Both the position numbers and the translations under genes were made by a program. Below, in pieces: positions 44,699-57,131 of a stretch of 64,000 bases of DNA. The notes beneath the pieces were generated by a model, which saw only the letters and a program-made list of their open reading frames with translations, ran no database searches and was not told where the DNA came from. The first letter of the stretch is position 1, and the number at the start of each line of letters is the position of its first letter. The stretch is taken from NCBI GenBank assembly GCA_018257865.1, contig JAEUBA010000085.1, positions 62,001 through 126,000 on the forward strand, given 5' to 3'. The stretch comes from Stereocaulon alpinum. Lineage: Eukaryota; Ascomycota; Lecanoromycetes; Lecanorales; Stereocaulaceae.

Positions 44699-46010
44699 AG
44701 CTATAATATTGTTTCTGCGATATTTGGTGTAGAATTACGGTCCAGATACGTGTTTGCCGGATCAATGGAAGAATGTAATGCTGATAGACGGTAGAGCTTG
44801 TGGTAACAGCGCACCGAAGCCGAATGTTGCTGAGCGAATGACAAAGCATTCTATCATTGTGTCCCAGACAAAGCGGGAAACAAAACAGCTCTGGGGGCTT
44901 AGTCTAAGAGCATGCAATAGATGATACGGATATCTTGGCATGTATTTCGGATGCCTTGCGGCTTCCATATTGCGCCCTTCCATTACTCCATCTTCAAAAG
45001 ACCTTAGAAATACTCTACGCTCCTATCTGGACAACCCTGTCTAACTTATCCCGCCCCAAACCATCGGCGGCCAGCCGGAGCGTTAGTCATGTCTTTTCAA
45101 ATTGAGGCTCCATCAGTGGAGGTGTCTCTGAATTGCCCTAAAGTGCGCGGCAAGAGACAAACCTCAAGGACTCACTGAAAGCTTGGTTGGATACTCTAGG
45201 CTCGTACCAGTTGTTCCAAAAGTATCGATTGCTTCAACAATGGTATTAGCCCTTAAAGCGGGCCCAGGCAGACTCCTCAAGCGAAAAGCCAATCAGTAAC
45301 ATCGACAACGGTCAGAAAGTTCATTGGTATCTGAGAATATACGGGCATGGAAAGGATCTCGGAGCACATTGGGAACATAGTAGACGGGAGAGGTGACGCG
45401 GAGCAGTGTTAGCCAGGCCATTTTCGTACGCCATCAAGTCGAAATCGCACATTGAACCAAGACGAGCAACATCTGATCTAGACGACACTAACTAGCAGAG
45501 TTCCGGTATAGCTGGTCCTCTTTTCTTTGTTCATATTGTTGAAGGAGCAGTCTTTGTTCGAGAGATGTCGTTCGATTGAAGCTAGCCGGATGCAGTTAGC
45601 CACCTTGTTCTTGTCAAAGCCTTGACAAGGTTCTTTCTTCGCCAACTCCTTACAATCATGTCAGGATACTAGCGATATCACAATAAAACTGTTGAATTGT
45701 AGTCCGCAAGCTGTGATCATAGTCCTATGACGTTCAATAGCATCAATCACACAGTCGGTGACCGGCCTTTCGGCTTTGAGTCACAATATGCCGCAAATGG
45801 CTGTTTAGCCTACGTTCAGCACAGGCTGACCATAGTCTGGCGGCCATGGAGTCTGTCAACAATTCATATATGGGTTCGAATCGAATTGTGTGTCTTCATT
45901 GAAGGAATACTTGATCTAAAGCAGCTAACTCCAGCACGACCAAGCCCTCAAAACACAGGTTCACCTAGATCTCACAATCATTTGTAGCAATCAACGCTCC
46001 CAACATCCAC
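44699..46010. other. Intergenic, no supported gene
   Basis: Short frames only (for example 45727-45987 plus). A B-box-like GGTTCGAATC near 45873 was checked for a tRNA and has no pairing T-arm. Confidence 0.4.
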
Positions 46011-46072
46011 CGACGGCCAAGGATTAGCCCTAACGCTCCCATCCTTGGCCGCCGTCCCGATGCTGCCGATGC
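46011..46072 (-). repeat. Hairpin repeat, copy 2 (perfect 11-bp stem)
   Basis: Arms CGGCCAAGGAT (46014-46024) and ATCCTTGGCCG (46041-46051) pair perfectly around the 16-base loop TAGCCCTAACGCTCCC. The box CTGCCGATGC follows at 46063-46072. The flank TCCACCGACG before the left arm is shared with copy 1. Confidence 0.75.
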
Positions 46073-46116
46073 AGCTATCTGATATCAAACAATGCTAATT
46101 TGAAAACGTAAGATGT

Positions 46117-46169
46117 GACGACCAGGACTAGCCCTAACGCTCCCATCCTGGTCGTCGCCCTGCCGAAGC
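46117..46169 (-). repeat. Hairpin repeat, copy 3 (perfect 11-bp stem)
   Basis: Arms GACGACCAGGA (46117-46127) and TCCTGGTCGTC (46146-46156) pair perfectly around a loop holding the same TAGCCCTAACGCTCCC. The box CTGCCGAAGC follows at 46160-46169, then CATTTTCCCTCCC as in copy 1. It sits about 120 bases past the 46280 stop. If the optional last exon of that gene is used, its stop codon falls in the loop. Confidence 0.75.
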
Positions 46170-46279
46170 ATTTTCCCTCCCCCAAATCAGCACATCCCGC
46201 TCTTTCTCTACCACTATAATCTCGATATCCACATCCCCTAGCACCCCAATGACCACCGCACCCCCACTCCTTCGCTTTC

Positions 46280-49200
46280 TCATTGACGTGGCACTTGACC
46301 TGGGGACGATGTCTGGCTCCCTCCAGATGGCGGTGTACCAGGACCGGTGCCGCGGAGATGTGGTGGCAAACATGGACCGCCCTTCTTGTTCTTCTTCAAC
46401 ATTGCGGCTGGCTTCTTGGGAGCTTCGGGAGGTGCTTGATTTTGCTGTATTGCCCCTCGAGCGCCTTGCCCCGAATTATGATTGCCATGGGCCCGCTGCC
46501 CACCTTGAACATTGAAGTTCCCGCGCGCTTGCTGAGGACCTTTGAGAGCCCACATAGACTGCTCGAGGGACTTCGAGGGCAGCTTTCCTAGCTCGTCCAC
46601 CATAGCCTCGCTTACCATTTCGTCATCCGTCTTCTCTTTGGCGCCTGGAAAGAAGTTGTATTTTGTGAAGCGTGCCTCCACCGCGGCCCGACGTGCCTTG
46701 TGAGCAGCCTGCGCTTTAGTGTCACCCCTTGCAATCTTCTCCGCGAGCTCTTTCTCACGTTTACCTGAGATGATTATTAGCCGCATATTCCTCAAACGGA
46801 AGGTTGCACCTACCAAGCTCTTCCTCCGAAACGGGACCGGCACTGTCCTCTGTATCGCTTGCTTTACCGATATGTTTATTTATGTAATTCTCGACTAATA
46901 CCCTCGTCAGCTACGCATATTGTAGCTAGGTAAGGAATAACTTACAATTTGTATCAGATTGCGACGAAGAAGTAGCAGTGTTATCAACAGACTGGCCCGG
47001 AGGATAAGCTTGATGCCATGGTTCCAACGCAGGTACAGGTCGCTCGGGACGAACCTTAGGAACGAAAGTTGTAGCTGACCCACTCAGAGGTGAGATCTTG
47101 GTGGAAGCAGGAGTTGATGTGCTGGGATCGACTTCCTGCTGAAGGGAATGGTCAGCCTGGATGATGGAACGGAGAGGTATGACAGGATGCTTACTGAAGG
47201 AACAGCTTCGGCCGTAGAACCCTTGGGATTAAGAGATTTGGATGTCATTGGTACGTTCTCAGGGATAGACGAGACACCATTGAACGGAGTGTCGGCTGGC
47301 GTACAAGGTATGCGTGGTTGCGAACCCGAGGGCGTGAAAGCGTCTGCAAAGGGCTCAAACTCAGGAACGGTAGTAGTTGCTGGAAAACCCCTTGCCAATG
47401 GAGAACGATCGGCTATGCCATCTTGAGTGGTTGGTCCGTTGAAAGTAGATCCAGAAGGTTGGGAATCCGTGGGTGGTGAAGGGTTCGAATGGTTCTTGCC
47501 AGCTGCTTCGTGATTATTGGAGCCAGCAGGCAACTTGCCTGCACTACCTTCAGGTGAACCATTATGGTTGTTAACGCTCTTCTTGCCCAGGCCGCCATCA
47601 GGCCTACCGTGACCATCCTTGCCGCCGTCGTCATCCCGGTCTTGCTTGTCCTTTTCGCCGTAGTTCTCTGGCGCAGGCACTCCTTGAGCTTGTAGACGTT
47701 TCTGGAGAGCAGCGACCTCACGCTCCAAGCGACGTACATTCCCTTGAGCAACAAGCGTTGCCTGCTTCTGATCGGCGAGCTTTCCCTGAAGACTACGTCG
47801 TTCCTTGTCCAATGTGTTGAATTTCGCTCCATTGTAGTTCGCCTGGAGCTCCTTGACTTGGTCCTTGAGCTTGTCGTTCTCAGCGGTCAACTCTTCAAGG
47901 GCTGTGTTCTTAGCATTTTTCAACGCTTCGAATTCAGTGGCATGGGCTTCGCTCGTCTCTTGCCACGTTATGACCACTTCCTTGAGCTCGTTGAGTTCCT
48001 CTTCTAGCGCGAGAGCCTTGTCGTGAGCGCTGACATCTGCACGAATCATTTCCGCTTGTACCTCATCAATGCGGTTCTCGAGAATCTGCTCGCTCTCTGC
48101 ATGATCTGCCTCCGTAATTTTGATCTCATCGCGAAGTTTGCTAATCGTCTTCTTGGCCTCCGAGAGCTCATTCGAAATGTCGTTGAGAGTGTCCCTCCTT
48201 GCGTCCTCAGATGCCTTGTCAGCCTTAAGACGCTCGACTTCGGCTTCAAGATCTTGGACAGTGTCCTTAGCTTCGACCAAGTCTTTGACAGCATCGTCGG
48301 CAGACTTTGCAGCAGACTCATAGCTATTTTCGAGAATCTTGTAGTCATTCGTGAGCTTTGAATGGTCAGCTTGGAGGAAAGAGTATGCCTCTTCATGGAC
48401 CTTTTGCGCTTCGATGAGCTTCTCTTCTGCCTCATCCTTAGCCTTCTCGGCGTCATCGCAGCAGTCGTTGAGGAACTCGTACTCGTTCTCAAGAGCAAGC
48501 TTAACTTCAATAGCATTGTCTCTCGCGCTTCGTGCCTCATCCACGCTCTCATTGAGAGCCTTTGCCTGGCTCTCGAGGCCAGCGATCTTGGCATTGGAGC
48601 CAGCAAGCTCGCCTTGCGTTGTGGTTAGATCCTTGCGTAGTGACTCATTCTCCTTCACTAAGCGCTCATTCTTCTCTTCAGCTTCACCAAGCTCAGCTAG
48701 CAAATTGGCTCCGGTAGCCTTAAGTGACTCCGCACCCTTTGCATTCTGCTCAGCTTGGTCTTTGAGCTGTCTGACTTGGTCCTCGATCCCTTCATTCTTG
48801 GTTGTAAGGGTCTTCTGTGCGTTTTCAAGTTCTGTGACCTTCTCCTGAGCGTCTACAGCGTATTGCCTGAGCTTTCTGTTGCTTCGGACGAGCTTCTTGG
48901 CTTGGTCACTGCTGACCCGCATAACATGGTCGAGCTCCTGTCGATGCTTGATGGTGATACGTTGGAGCATCATAGAGATATCGCGGATTTGATCTTGGAC
49001 CTCTTCTTCAAATGTGTTATTCTCCCAGTCGTCCTCATCGTTTGCCGTAGTACTAAAAGCAGCTGCAACAGGAGCGGCAGTCTCTTCGATTGCGTCGAAA
49101 TAAGCGTCTTCTCCCTCCAAGAAGGCCTCCAAGTCCCCTTCCATTTCATTCCAAACACTGGAAGTCAAGGGTGAAAGCCGCCCACGGCTACCTGATGCAA

Positions 49201-49618
49201 GATCCTGTGCCACGGTATCTAGAATGGCGTAAGTAGCCCATTCCGTATCCAGGACTTCGGGGAGCTTTGTGGCGAGAGTTTTGGCTGCTTGCCAGAGAGA
49301 GAAGGTCGTAACTGTTTCGGGCAGTTTAGGCAGCATATCTTCCGTGACAATAGCAAGCTGCTCCGGTGTACTTGATGTAGGTAGGAGGCAAAGCTTCGTA
49401 TTCCGTCCAAGGCAACCAAGATACTCTCGGCTGTAGACCCAAGGTGTAGGATTTGGGAGAATATCGGGGTTTCGCACTGGCAGAACGTGGGCCAAAGCCT
49501 TCCAAAACGGGTCGGCTTCGTAAGGTAGGTTCCCCACAATTGCTTTCGTGAGTTTTATCGTTGCGAGATATGAGCCTGCGACAGCGGCTGGGGCCCGCAA
49601 AGTTCGCAAGAATTCCAT
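46280..49618 (-). CDS. Long coiled-coil protein, four exons
   Basis: Exons on the minus strand: 49618-47195, 47138-46946, 46894-46814 and 46764-46280; 1060 residues with every join in frame. The second exon can start at 47138 or 47135. The first exon opens with a folded-looking domain (MEFLRTLRAPAAVAGSYLAT ... WATYAILDTVAQDLASG), then an acidic stretch and a coiled coil at about residues 205-605. A Gly/Asn/Ser-rich tail follows. The last exons encode EELGKREKELAEKIARGD and a basic, Gln/Gly-rich end with GGPCLPPHLRG, a motif type seen in RNA-linked fungal proteins. An optional splice at 46299/46238 would replace the last residues and add DVDIEIIVVEKERDVLIW ... GWER, ending at 46134. Function unknown. 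No membrane anchor is evident. Confidence 0.65.
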
Positions 49619-50827
49619 CTTGTTAAGCTTCGACTGAGAAGAAAGAGGAATAGGAGGGTTGTTGCTTAGTGAAGGTTATGAGTGCGTTGTTTCCAATCGG
49701 TGACCAGCTAGAAAGGTGTTGATTGAACAGGGAAGAAGAGCTCGATGTGGATAATAATGAAGGAGCTGAGCCCGATAACCGATGTTGGCAAATCGCCCGA
49801 GGAGTGACGAACTTGATGAATGTTGCGAGTGGTGAATGTGTCGATTCTAGTCGTAGTGGTAAATCTGCAGTTGTACACTCTATTAGTGTTGTGTTCAGAG
49901 TCTTATTAAGATCAATAGAGCTGCACATGCCAAGCAATCAGGGGTATTTGGAGTGGTACAATACTCGGGCAGTGGTGAGGAAGCTCGACGTGTTACACAT
50001 AGAATTTGTTCACAGTAAGGGAAGTGTTAAAGTGTGACGTAGGCGAGCTGCGGGTTCACCAACGAAAAGAGTGACAATAGGCAGAAAATCAGGGGTGTTT
50101 AGCCAATAAAAGTGGTCGAAAAATATTGAAAGCGAGCTGTTAACAGCAGAACACACAGGATAAGCGGACAAATAACAGCATAGAACCTGGGGTAGTAGAA
50201 CAGACAATAGCAACATACATAGGAGATAAGAACGTATGAAAGAAAGCCGATAACGTACTGTTCCAAGCTCTCCTTGAACCGCGATGACGTCGATCAGGTA
50301 GATGTAGAGTTCGAATGTGTTGATCTCGCGCTCTGAGTAAGCTGGATGGTATTGTGTAGGATGGAAGGTGGAGTGGTCTTGGACGAGTTGGTGAGGAGGG
50401 GGAGTATCGAATCGCGTGTTCCGAAAGTGTCGAAACGTTGCGATCAGAGAATGCGATGACGTCGATTAAACCTCAAGAAGTGTTGAGAATAGTAAGTTTA
50501 TGTGTATATTTGAGTGAAAGGAAGCCGCGTGGAGTGGTTGATGAATTGTTAGATCAACACTGTTGCTGCACAAGAGTTGGTACATTTGCGATATTTGAGA
50601 GATATCCTAGGGCGCGGCGCTTATATGTTGGAAGTCGAGTATGGGATAACACATCTCGTGGCAAATGAGAATGCAGAGAGGGAGATTGGGTATTTGCTTT
50701 ACCATCCCGAAAAGGTAATTGCGTATAGTATCAACACTCCAGGCAACCACTTCTCAGGCAAGCAGCCAATCACAACAAAGAGCTTTGTAGCAAACAAGCC
50801 ATCAATTCACATGGGCCTGCAGCATAT
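49619..50827. other. Intergenic, no supported gene
   Basis: Lies between the promoter of the 49618 gene and the 3' end of BMS1. Plus frames at 49723-50037 and 50438-50668 have no domain features. Confidence 0.4.
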
Positions 50828-53800
50828 CTACCTCTTCACTCTCTTTCCCCCACCCTTGCCGCCGCCACCTGAACCATCATCCTGCAATCTCCTCTTCTTC
50901 CCCTCCCGCCTCCAATACTCATCCCGTTCCCGCTTCTCTCTCCCAGCCCTCTTCTCCTCATTTTCCTTCACTTTCCTTCGATACGGCTCTTTCCTCTCTT
51001 CCTGCTTTTGCCGGCGCTTTTCCACTTTCTCATTTCGGAGCGTCATGATCTTCTGCATCAGATCCCTCGCTCGCTTTTCTTCACCTCCTAAGACTACGGC
51101 TCGTTTTTGCAGATAGGTTTGTTTACGTTGTGGTGCCATTGTAGCAATTTGGGATTTGAATGGAAGATCGGCAGCGAGGGCGCGAGGGACGCGGAGAGGA
51201 TTGAAGCGTCTCGTTGGGCGAGCAATGGGGCGGTATGCGGAGTTCTTTTGTTGTGGCGTGGGGAGGTCTTGAGCAGCGCGGATTTGGCCCGTCAGGCGCA
51301 TGGCTTGCCAAGTATCGCCGTCTCCGTTCTCCGTGGTCGAGCCATCTGTAGCGTTCTCGAGGAGATTGGTAACAGGATTGTAGAATTTATGTGGCTTGAC
51401 AGGGTACCAAGCACGTAGGAAGACAATGTCACTCATGAGGACTTTGTCTTCGAATGTAGCTCTGAAATGGCCTTCTGGCTTGCTAAGAGCACGCTTGATC
51501 TGCCCTCGTATACCAGAGACGGTGCGGATACTGGCGCCTTCGAACTTAGCGATCTCGAGAGACGTGCTGAACATGTCTCGTATGAATGCTGTATTTCTGA
51601 AGATCTTGTAAGGTGCGCCTGTCAACTTGAGCTTCTTAACGATTTCGGTCGATTCATCTACGTTGAGCACGACGCCCGTAGCTGCTATTCGAAAGCCAGG
51701 GTTTTTGTTGGAGAAGGACTGTACGCAGCAGAAGCCTGTGTTAGGGGCAATGAGAGGGCCGTAAAAGGTGCCAAAGCAGTGCATATGCTCTGGTGTGTAC
51801 TTGAGCATACGGTTGCGTGTTCGGGAGTCGGATATGCTGTAGACAGGAAGAGTCTGGAATCTCCGCCAGCCAAGGGAGAAGATGAGGGGATCGTTTGTTT
51901 TTAGAATCTTTTTGTGCCATCGATGGCGCTTTATGCGGATTTGAACGAAGCCAAAGCGATCTTCTGTTGGTGCTAGACCGCCAATGATGACTGGAAAGCG
52001 TGGATTGAATGTTGCTGCAAATTCATACGGCACCTTCTCTAATACGATGCGCGCATATGTCCCTGCCTTATAGCCTTCTACTTGTACTCTAGAGTTTAGA
52101 TCCAGCTTGTCAAACTCAGCGCGGTTGATGGTGAGTTGCTTCTGTATTTGCGCCTTCTGAGCTTCGTACCAGTCGTCTTCGCCAAACTCTTCCTTGTCAT
52201 CTGCACCACTTTCTCCTCGTTCGGCTTGCTTTCCAAAGCCTTCATGGTCTTCTTCTTCAAAGCGAAGCTTGAGCTCTTCTTTGCGACGCGCATTCTTCTC
52301 TCTTTCTGCTTCAAGTGAAGCCTCTGGATTCAGTGCAGGGTCGGCGGTAACAACGTCATCGTCGGCTTCTAGGTCTTTAAATTCACCATCTCCTTCGTCA
52401 TCCTGGCCTTCCGAGTCTTCATCACTACTCCCACCATTACCATTAGGCTCCTTCATCAAATTGGCAGTGGCGAAGCGCTGTCGCAGGCTTTCGAGGTTCT
52501 CTGAGTTACTCCACTTCTGCGAAAGAGCATCATAGTCGTACTCGGGAATCAATCGGTCTTCGTTATCATTGCCATCGTCATCATCGTGCTTGGCTTTCCG
52601 GAAGAAGTTCTCGTCCTCTTCGACAGCTACCTCGGAACCATGATCGTCAGCCAAGTCAGCCGTACCGTCCTCTCCTCGCCACTTGCGGACGACTTCAGCT
52701 GGTGTTAATGACTCGTCATAAAGTAGTCGAGCAAAGTCCGAGATCCGGTATTGTCTTCGAGTGCTGTGCATTTCGCGCGCTTTCTCCTTGAGTTTCGACT
52801 TCCATTGCATGGTAGCATCTTCTTCATCGCCATCCTCAAAGTCCGAATCTTCGAGTACGCTTTCAAGCTCCTGATCTTCCGCACTGGAGACGGAGCCAAT
52901 GTCGGAATCGCTCTCGGCGAAAGCGATGTCGCCGTCGATTTTGTCCCTGGCCAAGTCATCTTTCGCAGATCGGAACGCTTTCCCAAGCTTTTCCGCTGGA
53001 ATATCACCCTCGTCAAGAGAGCCACCGTCATCTTCCTCCTCGTCGCCACTAGTGAAACCTTTATCCTCTGGCTCAGACTCTTCGTCCCCAAGCTCTCGCT
53101 CGATGACCCTTGGCTTCCGTCGTTCTTTCCTGCCCTCATCATTCTCTTCTGCGGTATCTGGACCATCCTTGAGATACTCTCCGCCAGTGAACAGCCTCAC
53201 ACCATCCTCTGCCTCACCCAGCAGTCTCCGCTCCCCTTGTAGTCCTACTACCATCTGTTCTCCGAGACCTCGTTCGTCCCCATTTGCAGCATCTTTATCA
53301 AAACTCGAGGTCTTGACATCAATGTAGACTGCATCTTTATCCACCAGTACACCCCCAACATCTGACATAGGTGCGAACAGTACCTTTTGCTTTTCGCCTA
53401 ACCTTCGCCGTCCAGTTTTCCCAGATGCTTTGGCAATAGCTTGGTCCATAAAAGGCGTAGGACACGGATCCGGCAGCGCTTCAATGGCGGAAACACTCAA
53501 ATCTCCTACACCAGGTATATGTACTCTCCCCCCATTAGCTGGGAAATTAGTCCCCCTCAGATACCCATAGAGCGCAACCGTTCGATCGCACTTGGGATTT
53601 TCCTCAACTATCGTGGGGGGCGTAACATCCAGCATGCGATCCGCCAAACAATAGGGATGCGAATTCCTCCAAATGAGCGGTCTAGGGTTCTTCATTACAC
53701 TGATGAACCTGCTCAGATTGTGAACTTCGCGATCTGGGTAACGGCCATTGATAACGCCGCTTAAGTAAAATAGCTTCGCGCCCTGATATAGCTCGCTCCA

Positions 53801-54423
53801 GAAGCGATGCTTCAGCCTCTTCTTCGCATCCTTGAGCGTCTGCGGCTTGCGGAAGAGATCGAGGTGTGTAAGGATACCGAATACATTTCCTGGCATACCG
53901 CTACTCGATAGTACATTCAAAAACTCCATCGTCTCCATCTCGAAGCCGAAATTGCCATCAATCATGAGCAATACTATATCCGCGATCTTGCTCACGTCGA
54001 TCATACTAGCGAGGGAGTCGGCGGGACATTCTATGAACGTGAGGCGTCGCCGTTTAGAAGTAACGACTGTGAGGGGCCCAGCGGGGGACGAGATGGAGTG
54101 CTTCGTATAGCGTTTTATGAGGGATTTGATAAGGGTTGTTTTGCCGACGCCTGGGGGCCCGACAACAGCGACGATGATGGGAGGTGCTTCTTCGGGGAGG
54201 CGGTCAATCAGGGGGACATGAAGGCGCTTTTCTTTGATCTGCGCTTCCTGTAAGAGGAGGGTGTGCAAGAAAGGGTTACAGGTATACATACATCATGCGA
54301 GCGCACAGCTGCTTTGGCTAAACGGCCGGGATTCGCATAGCCAAAGGCTTTAGGATTGCGGTCACCCGTATGCTTCTTCTTCTCCTTCGTCTTATGGTGG
54401 GGCCTATTAGCTTGGTCCTCCAT
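50828..54423 (-). CDS. BMS1: Ribosome biogenesis GTPase Bms1
   Basis: Two exons on the minus strand: 54423-54292 and 54247-50828, with a 44-base intron at 54248-54291; 1183 residues. The start [20 protein letters not shown] is chosen because the basic stretch and [22 protein letters not shown] are the typical Bms1 N-terminus; an ATG at 54471 is also in frame. The P-loop is GPPGVGKT at residues 74-81, with [20 protein letters not shown] and GILTHLDLF after it. A long acidic middle is followed by the conserved C-terminal domain ([47 protein letters not shown]) and a basic tail. It acts in the nucleolus in the small-subunit processome, in early 18S rRNA processing and 40S assembly. It appears intact. 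Confidence 0.96.
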
Positions 54424-54845
54424 TGTCACTGTTGCTGAGGACCGGCCTCCTAAACGCACACTTCCAATCACCCTCTGTCTTCAAAGCTTCAAAAAAAAGT
54501 TTCTCTTGGCTTAAATCGGAGCGAAGTTTAGCCGATCACCGCTGATAATCAGGGTGCGAAATGATACCGCCATTGCGCACTGGCAGTGCGTCATTTTAGG
54601 CCCTGCAGTAGCGTGGTTAGTGTGAATAACGTGTGGGGGTTATCAAGGGAACGCGATGGGTCAATGCGTACAGTAATTAAAGGGCTCATAAACACTTCGT
54701 CATTCCCGCTCACTCCAGCTGCTTCCGGACCCCCCATAAATCAACCAAGAAGAACTCAGAGTTTTCAACATAGCTTTCCTTCACAAAGTCTTCAGAGTCT
54801 ACTCGACCGCCGCGCCAAAAACCTACAAGATGCCTACTATGTACA
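54424..54845. other. Divergent promoter region of BMS1 and the 54846 gene
   Basis: Short region between outward-facing genes. A plus frame at 54586-54915 overlaps the start of the next gene and shows no domain. Confidence 0.4.
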
Positions 54846-55226
54846 ATGTTTGTTGAGCCAGTCACCTGCAGCCTTGTTATCTATGCTGACGAAGATTGCC
54901 TGCAGATTACCCTGAAGCAGGGAGCTTCCCCAGAGCACATTGACAAGTATGCACCCACACCGCTTGCCCGTCAATATCTTACATCGCAGGCTTACAAGTA
55001 CTTTAGAGCCAAAGAGAGCGCGCGACAACAAGGTGGCACCATTAAGCACGAGTTCACCTTGATCAAGGGCTTTACGTATGAACACGGCCCAAGTACAAGT
55101 CCTAGTCTTCATAACACCACTAACACGACCTTCCGCAGCGTCGAATTTCCCAACGATACAGCGCACACCCTCCAAACGGACCAGCATATCCATGTCGAGC
55201 AAGACGGCGAAGCCCGCGCCCAGTAG
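54846..55226 (+). CDS. Small conserved hypothetical protein (126 aa)
   Basis: Single exon from ATG 54846. The reading MFVEPVTCSLVIYADEDCLQITLKQGAS, then IDKYAPTPLARQYLTSQAYKYFRAKESARQQGG, looks like a compact domain with a long helix. The C-terminal third is Thr/His-rich and ends EQDGEARAQ. Other ATGs at 54830 and 54839 are out of frame, so a short leader with splicing cannot be excluded. No signal peptide or known motif. I have a weak impression of similar small proteins in other ascomycetes but cannot name them. Confidence 0.5.
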   Translation: MFVEPVTCSLVIYADEDCLQITLKQGASPEHIDKYAPTPLARQYLTSQAYKYFRAKESARQQGGTIKHEFTLIKGFTYEHGPSTSPSLHNTTNTTFRSVEFPNDTAHTLQTDQHIHVEQDGEARAQ

Positions 55227-57131
55227 GGTATCCTGGAATGGCTGTGACGATGATATGAGTGTTATGAAAGGCATGAGCATAGGCATACATTATGGCATAG
55301 GCGTCAGAACATAACCATGCAAATGGCTAGCATTAGCACGACTGGTGTACTGTCGCTATCTACCTACAATGCCAGGTGTAAAATACATAACGAATGCTGT
55401 AGCATAGTAACGGGGTTGAAATGACTTTTGCATATGATGATTTGTTGATCGTACTCGTAATCCTGTGCATATGCTTGGGTGGTGTAATATGCCGTCTTCA
55501 CTCTAATATTAGGGCGCCATCCACCGTTTGTGGCCACCAACCTCATTTCTTCACTGCCAGACGCCGCTGGAAGCCGAGAAGATGGGGAATCTCCCCCCGA
55601 AAGCATCTTCTCCAATCACGGTTATGCATGTAAATGCATTAGTCAACGCCACGTTCCTACTATGGCAGCCATGCATTATCACCATACCTCCTCGAAATAT
55701 CGCTCAGTGAAGAAATTGCATACCACTGGTTCACACTTAACGGCGATGTTCGGGCCGAGATTGATGTTTCTTGTGCTTATGATGCGAGAGGAAGTCATTA
55801 GGGCCATCTGTCGGATGCTAACCACTGTGTGTACCATTAAGCCGCTATACCTGGTAGGGGAGATCAGTATTCGGGCACATCTGGTCGGAGGCGTAACCGC
55901 ACCTCGCAATGAGGGGAAACGGACACAATAGCCGGCACTAAAATCGATACTGATAGTGATGCAACCCCAAACAGCTAACAGAGAGTACAAGTTAAGGATT
56001 CGGTTACAGACCATAGTTATGTTGTTACGAGATATTTCCTTGATGTGGACGCAAAAGAACATCTCGTCTGCCACAGCAGAGATATTCAAAGGAATGTGGC
56101 ATTTTACTGTTGTTGGTATAATACTCGCTCAGAAGATTTCAATAGTCACCAATAGCCTGTGGTGTACGTAAATTGATCATACCTGATATGCCATAGCGAC
56201 TCATAGCACAGTACAAGCACTCTGCTCGGTTTAGGCGGACGAAACGGCACGTGCAGACAAAACGGTGGAGTACAAGTAACGTTCAACAAATGTGGAAAGG
56301 ATCGGAACTTCAAGGCCCGAACGACTCAAATAGGACACAAAACAGCAAATCCTGGAGAAAAACTCGAATGTCTCGTTTCTTTTGCATAGATGCAGCTCAT
56401 TGCATGAGATCATACGTCGATCGAAGCTTCACAACCATTAAAGACCTGGTGTTCACCTCCAAATCCTTAGGAGAAACTTCGTGGATAAAGTTGTCCCCGG
56501 GAGCAAGAGCCTACTCCTAAGGATAGCGTCTATGCCGGTTTCTATCATGATATCAAGCAAGCGATGCGAATACGGATGGAACGAAGCATGCATAATATGG
56601 GTACTGCCAGAGCTTGTCGGAAATTGACAGCTAAGTGCTGGACATTTCTTAGTACCTGGAGCTTGAACACGGCAGCTTGATGCTCGGTTGTACTAGCCCA
56701 GAACATCTTATCACGAAAACCAGACCAGAGTCATGGGGCCAATCTCCGGGGCACTAGATGAGGTACTTTGAGGAATTAAACGATGATGGGTTTAAAGATA
56801 GAAGCCCACGGATAGCCGATGGAGATGAGCGCCCTGTACGCCCTATCTGTTGTGCGATGCATCTGAGGGTTAGGGTTAGGGCTATAAGCGTCATTGGGTT
56901 TTCGTGTCGTGTGTCCGATAATAATTCACAGCCAATGTACGTGTACAAGGATAGTATTTTGACCCATCAACTGCCGAATGATTCGAAACTCACCATAGTC
57001 ACACACGAGTCGGCCAAATGCTACTGTAGATCTAGTATCATCAATAAGGTGGCCTGACCTCATCGTGCTCGTATGATCGCCTACACGCTGGAGACGACCA
57101 AGCCAGCAGTTCATCGACCCCACCTTTCAAT
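55227..57131. other. Long intergenic region with telomere-like motif
   Basis: No supported gene. Frames at 55421-56171 and 56251-56520 have no domain and low coding character. At 56867-56881 there are two and a half TTAGGG units. Confidence 0.4.
56867..56881 (+). repeat. Interstitial TTAGGG repeat
   Basis: GGGTTAGGGTTAGGG matches the usual fungal telomere unit, two and a half copies. It is far from the window edge and could be chance or a scar of break repair. Confidence 0.6.

Noticed and set aside
45865..45900. Possible tRNA (B-box-like GGTTCGAATC)
   Set aside because: The bases on each side do not pair into a T-arm and no acceptor stem was found. A similar string near 31030 fails in the same way.
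46134..46373. 79-codon minus ORF as its own gene
   Set aside because: Its start overlaps the last exon of the 46280 gene. It is better seen as a possible alternative last exon.
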